From Coleofasciculus sp. FACHB-1120 (GTDB lineage: Bacteria; Cyanobacteriota; Cyanobacteriia; Cyanobacteriales; FACHB-T130), in assembly GCF_014698845.1 (NCBI RefSeq), contig NZ_JACJTV010000002.1, forward strand, positions 248,001-312,000: a DNA stretch of 64,000 nt. Reading direction: 5' to 3'. Position numbers and translations under genes: made by a program. Below are positions 60,772-64,000 of this stretch, piece by piece. Every line of letters begins with the position of its first letter. Position 1 is the stretch's first letter. The notes beneath the pieces were generated by a model that made no database searches, was not told where the DNA came from, and saw only the letters and a list, made by a program, of their open reading frames with translations.

Positions 60772-61230
60772 GCACCCTTGAATTCAGTGTCAGGTCTCAG
60801 GTTAAGACAAATAGAAGCGATCGCACTTCATCCCCTTGTCTCACCCAACTGGGTGAACATCAATTCTGTCTTAAGCTAGATGAAAGATTGCCAAGGCTAA
60901 GTAAGCTTACGAGTCTTAAGTTGAATTTTGTCCAGTTACTTAGATGGTCAACAATACTTTAAAAAAATCCTATCCATAAAACTCAACTGTTTAAAAAGCC
61001 GTAATTATTGAAATAATATAATTTATTTTATCTACCTCATGCTCTTGATTCACTCGAATGGATGATGCCGAGAAAGGATAAACTTTAGAAATCAATAGAA
61101 GCCTTTTTAAAAGGGGATAAAAATCAATATCATCCAAAAGAATGAGCTAGTTGGGTGAAGTGGAAGCTGGGAGTTGAACATTACCTTAGTAAGTGTAAGA
61201 AACACCAAATCACTTCAAGGAACACTAACC
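60772..61230. other. Non-coding leader region of the peptidoglycan-binding protein
   Basis: 460 A/T-rich bases without a gene. A TCACCC/GGGTGA palindrome at 60841-60856 is the only sharp structure. The long leader before the ATG at 61231 may hold a regulatory region. Confidence 0.45.
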
Positions 61231-61707
61231 ATGCAAGCTCCAATTAATACTCAAGCAAATGCTAACGCTCAGACCAAAAAACCTGTACTTCAGCGCGGTT
61301 CCCAAGGAATAGCGGTTGAAGAACTGCAAAGACTTGTAACTCACTGGGGAAGTTATAACGGTGACATTGATGGGATCTTCGATATTGTAGTTGAAAATGC
61401 AGTGAAATCTTACCAGCACCGCGTCTTTTTGAAAGAAGATGGCATCGTAGGAAATCTGACTTGGCAGGCTCTTTACAAGGGTGCGCCCGTCAATATGCCA
61501 GTGCTGCAAAAAGGTAGCAAAGGTCAAATCGTAGTCACGCTTCAGCGTCTTTTACAGACAACTGGCGATTTTACTGCTGCAACTAGCCCAAACTTCGGCC
61601 CAGCAACAGATGCAGCGGTGCGCTCTTTCCAAAGGCGCTCTGGTTTAATTGCGGATGGAATTGTTGGCGATCGCACTTGGCACGCTTTGAGTAAGATTCC
61701 TCACTAA
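61231..61707 (+). CDS. Peptidoglycan-binding domain protein, two PGB domains
   Basis: A 158-residue protein with two PG_binding_1 domains: VLQRGSQGIAVEELQRL to DGIVGNLTWQALYKG, and VLQKGSKGQIVVTLQRLL to DGIVGDRTWHALSK. No signal peptide or catalytic domain is present. It may bind wall material in the periplasm after non-classical export, or stay cytoplasmic. The ATG at 61231 with AAGGA ten bases upstream is chosen over a TTG at 61174. A very strong terminator follows. Confidence 0.85.
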   Translation: MQAPINTQANANAQTKKPVLQRGSQGIAVEELQRLVTHWGSYNGDIDGIFDIVVENAVKSYQHRVFLKEDGIVGNLTWQALYKGAPVNMPVLQKGSKGQIVVTLQRLLQTTGDFTAATSPNFGPATDAAVRSFQRRSGLIADGIVGDRTWHALSKIPH

Positions 61708-61723
61708 AGAAGGAATGTCACTC

Positions 61724-61765
61724 TCTTGACGCCTCTCCGTGAACGGAGAGGCGTCAAGAAATTTT
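61724..61765 (+). terminator. Strong Rho-independent terminator
   Basis: Perfect 17-bp arms TCTTGACGCCTCTCCGT (61724-61740) and its complement (61743-61759), then AATTTTT. It ends the peptidoglycan-binding gene and may also shield the convergent kinase gene. Confidence 0.92.
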
Positions 61766-61818
61766 TCTATAAGGTTGATGAATTAACCGGATTCGATATA
61801 ACTTCAAAGACTAAAAGG

Positions 61819-64000
61819 CTAAGAAGCAACCCGATTTAGAGGTAATGTAAACCACAAGGTTGTCCCTAATCCAGGACTGCTATTCGCTCCAATTTCCCCG
61901 CCGTGGGCTGTGATAATTTGCTTGCAAAGATACAATTTTAAACCAGTGCCAGTCGAGCAACTGGATCTCGGATCTCGGATATAAAGATCGAATAAGCGAT
62001 CGCACTCTTGTTGGCTCATCCCAATACCGTTATCCTGAAGCGTGCAACGCAGCATTTGAGTCTCGACAGTAGCGTTTAGCCGTAGGCTCAGTCTAGGCGG
62101 ATTATGCTTCAAAAGATGATTGAATAAGTTTTCTAAAACTCGCTGTAACTGAGTCGGATCGACGATGACCAAGGGTAAATCAGCGGAAACAAGATTCGTC
62201 AGTGTCGCTTGATTTTGCGACAGCATTGGCTCTAAGTCTTGGAGAATCTTTGCAAACAATGTCTTTATTTGAACAGGCTCACGATAGAGGACAATGCCCT
62301 CTTCCTCGCTAGAATGAGTTTCTAATAAGGAATTAATCATTCCCAATTGCCGATCGTTCCCTTGAATCATGCGCTCGACAATTGAACGAGAAAGCGTAAT
62401 TTTTTCCCCTGGCTGATTGAGTAAATTTTTTAGCACCATCACAGTTCCGATTACCGAAGTCCGGAGTTCGTGGGAAACTGTATGTAAAACCACGTCCTTG
62501 AGTTGGTTCATTTCTTGGAGTTCTGTCACTGCCTGCTTTAGCTGGGCGGTGCGCTCCTCGACAGTGCTTTCTAGACGGGTATTCAGGGTGGATACTTGTT
62601 CGTAAAGTTGTGCTTGTTGAATGGCGATCGCGACTTGGGTTGCTAGCGAACAGAGTAATTCAATTTCAAACTGCTGCCAATGGCGCGACCCACTGCATTG
62701 ATTAGCGATCAACATTCCAAAAAACTCGTTTCCCACCAGAATAGGAACGCATAAACTGGCTTTAATTTGATATTCGGCGTAGTACGCAGTATGAAAGCGA
62801 GATTTAACGACTTTCTGCGTATCATCAATTACCTGAACCTGACCTTGTTTAAAGAAAGATTTAAGTTCTCTAAGGTAACGGTCACTTGTCACCCAGCCGA
62901 GAATTGATCGACAATCCGGTACCACTGATTCTGCTACAACCTTGCCTTGAGAATAGGCATCCAAGTGAGCGATGAAAACCCGGTCAGCTTGCAGAAATTG
63001 CCGAACCTCCCGAACGGTATTGTTGAGAATTTGATCGAGATCCAGCGATCGCCGGATTCTCAGCGCAATCTCTCCTAGTAAGCGAGCCGCGCTCAGAGCA
63101 TGGATGCTAGCGCGATCGCGTTCTCCCGCAGCCCGGATTTGAACTTCCGCCTCCTTTCGCCTGGTGATATCGAGAATATATCCTTCGTAGTGGCTGATAT
63201 TCCCTTGGTCATTGCGGACAACGCTGGTGAATTCGTGAACCCATCGCACCTGACCATCGGAGCGAATTAGGCGATAGTCCTGTTCCTGAAAATTTAAGCC
63301 AGCCGCATCATAGGCTTGAGTCTGAGCTTCAACTTGAGCTAGGTCATCGGGATGAATAACGCTACCATACGTCACCCTGCCACTAATGAAGTCATCCGGT
63401 TGATAGCCCCACTGACTGATGTTGGGCGAGACATATTCTACAGGTCGATTTTCTTGGGCAACCCAGCGGAAGACTGTAACTGGCCCTCTGATAAATAATC
63501 TGCGTTCTCGCTCTAGTGCTGCTTCGGCTCGCTTGCGTTCTGTCACTTCCATCAGCAAGCCATCCCAGAGAATATCACCGTTCGCCTGCTTTTCCGGACG
63601 GGAGGCGCATTGTACCCACTTAATTTTGCCAGTAGGCGTGATGATGCGACCTTCCCAAGCCCAAGGTTGCAGCGTGGTGGCAGAAATATCTACAGATTCT
63701 TCATACCCTTTGACATCATCGGGATGAATTAAATCCTTAAGCAGTTGAAAATTCGCCTGAATATTTTCTGGTTCTAACTCAAACAATTCTTGGTAGCCGG
63801 AACTGGCACAGACGATGGACTCACGACCATCCGGGCACCGCAGGTACTGGTAAATCATGCCCGGTATGTTGGCAACCATTCTTTGAAATCTCGACTCTTG
63901 CTGTCTGAGCTTGTCTGTTGTTTTCTGAATCGTTTCAATCTCGCCGTCAGCCAGAATTTTTTTGAGCTTTTCAAAGGCGGCTTCGTCCCGACAACACTCT
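61819..64000 (-). CDS. PAS-PAS-GAF sensor histidine kinase (5' partial)
   Basis: The frame is open to the right edge, so the N-terminus is missing. From the ATG at 63879, 686 residues are visible, with 40 more codons upstream (including RDEAAFEKLKKILADGEIET). Domains are two PAS/PAC units (to about 250), a GAF domain (about 265-425, ALSAARLLGEIALRIRRSLD to LLCSLATQVAIAIQQAQLYE), a coiled coil, HisKA with His470 in LHTVSHELRTSV, and HATPase with DNGIGMSQQEC and GTGLKLYLCKQI. The usual GLGLA is altered to GLKLYLC. The partner regulator is unknown. Confidence 0.9.
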   Translation of the reverse strand, partial: ECCRDEAAFEKLKKILADGEIETIQKTTDKLRQQESRFQRMVANIPGMIYQYLRCPDGRESIVCASSGYQELFELEPENIQANFQLLKDLIHPDDVKGYEESVDISATTLQPWAWEGRIITPTGKIKWVQCASRPEKQANGDILWDGLLMEVTERKRAEAALERERRLFIRGPVTVFRWVAQENRPVEYVSPNISQWGYQPDDFISGRVTYGSVIHPDDLAQVEAQTQAYDAAGLNFQEQDYRLIRSDGQVRWVHEFTSVVRNDQGNISHYEGYILDITRRKEAEVQIRAAGERDRASIHALSAARLLGEIALRIRRSLDLDQILNNTVREVRQFLQADRVFIAHLDAYSQGKVVAESVVPDCRSILGWVTSDRYLRELKSFFKQGQVQVIDDTQKVVKSRFHTAYYAEYQIKASLCVPILVGNEFFGMLIANQCSGSRHWQQFEIELLCSLATQVAIAIQQAQLYEQVSTLNTRLESTVEERTAQLKQAVTELQEMNQLKDVVLHTVSHELRTSVIGTVMVLKNLLNQPGEKITLSRSIVERMIQGNDRQLGMINSLLETHSSEEEGIVLYREPVQIKTLFAKILQDLEPMLSQNQATLTNLVSADLPLVIVDPTQLQRVLENLFNHLLKHNPPRLSLRLNATVETQMLRCTLQDNGIGMSQQECDRLFDLYIRDPRSSCSTGTGLKLYLCKQIITAHGGEIGANSSPGLGTTLWFTLPLNRVAS

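Noticed and set aside
1-64000. tRNA or rRNA genes
   Set aside because: No cloverleaf with T-loop GGTTCGAATCC-type sequence or rRNA-like block was seen on reading the spacers.

Overview
The window is cyanobacterial chromosome. The evidence is the very high density of the HIP1 octamer GCGATCGC in genes and spacers, cyanobacteria-specific genes (carotenoid genes cruF and cruG, PAM68-like, ycf35, ycf46, two COP23-domain proteins, a probable ebsA) and the usual cyanobacterial foldback repeats in spacers. Long repeat-rich spacers, large PAS sensor kinases, paired toxin-antitoxin genes and a RAYT transposase suggest a large-genome, probably filamentous lineage (Coleofasciculus/Microcoleus-like). That placement is inference. 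I saw no rRNA or tRNA gene. Both window edges cut genes: a GNAT acetyltransferase on the left and a PAS-GAF histidine kinase on the right.

Layout. 0-12 kb: FGGY D-ribulose kinase, ChaB-like protein, lipase, acetyl-CoA synthetase followed by a TPR protein and a decayed second copy of the acs 3' end, nucleoside hydrolase, and exported proteins of unknown role. 12-26 kb: rsmI, a giant ethylene-receptor-like PAS-GGDEF-EAL protein, a PfkB kinase, CysQ-type phosphatase, a Nif11-like peptide with a perfect CRP-type palindrome upstream, lipoproteins, a methyltransferase, a MarR/MFS efflux pair with repeated operator-like motifs, and a four-PAS histidine kinase. 26-31 kb: a minus-strand cluster of Ser/Thr kinase, COP23 protein, membrane trypsin and lipoprotein trypsin. 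31-33 kb: two toxin-antitoxin pairs bracketed by homologous HIP1 arrays. 33-41 kb: prolyl oligopeptidase, fungal-type cytosine deaminase, ribokinase, BioD/DRTGG protein with EbsA, and a radical SAM/glycosyltransferase pair. 41-53 kb: dnaX, TPR protein, RNase HI, cruF-cruG, GNAT-ruvX-rpsO-PAM68 and aroF. 53-56 kb: a second trypsin/COP23 pair, this trypsin fused to eight TPRs, then a RAYT transposase abutting a 204-bp foldback element. 56-64 kb: ycf35, ycf46 and a ribbon-helix-helix/zinc-ribbon protein, a lipoprotein, NarL-type regulator, peptidoglycan-binding protein and the partial kinase.

Working together. Nucleoside hydrolase, ribokinase, cytosine deaminase and D-ribulose kinase could form a nucleoside and pentose salvage set, although they are dispersed. 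The best candidate for an undescribed system is the recurring trypsin-like protease plus COP23 module. It occurs at two loci 24 kb apart, once with a transmembrane Ser/Thr kinase and once with a TPR array. The sequence also shows an unusual layer of non-coding structure: HIP1 octamers phased at about 30 bp in four separate spacers, and foldback repeats that supply the stop codons of neighbouring genes.
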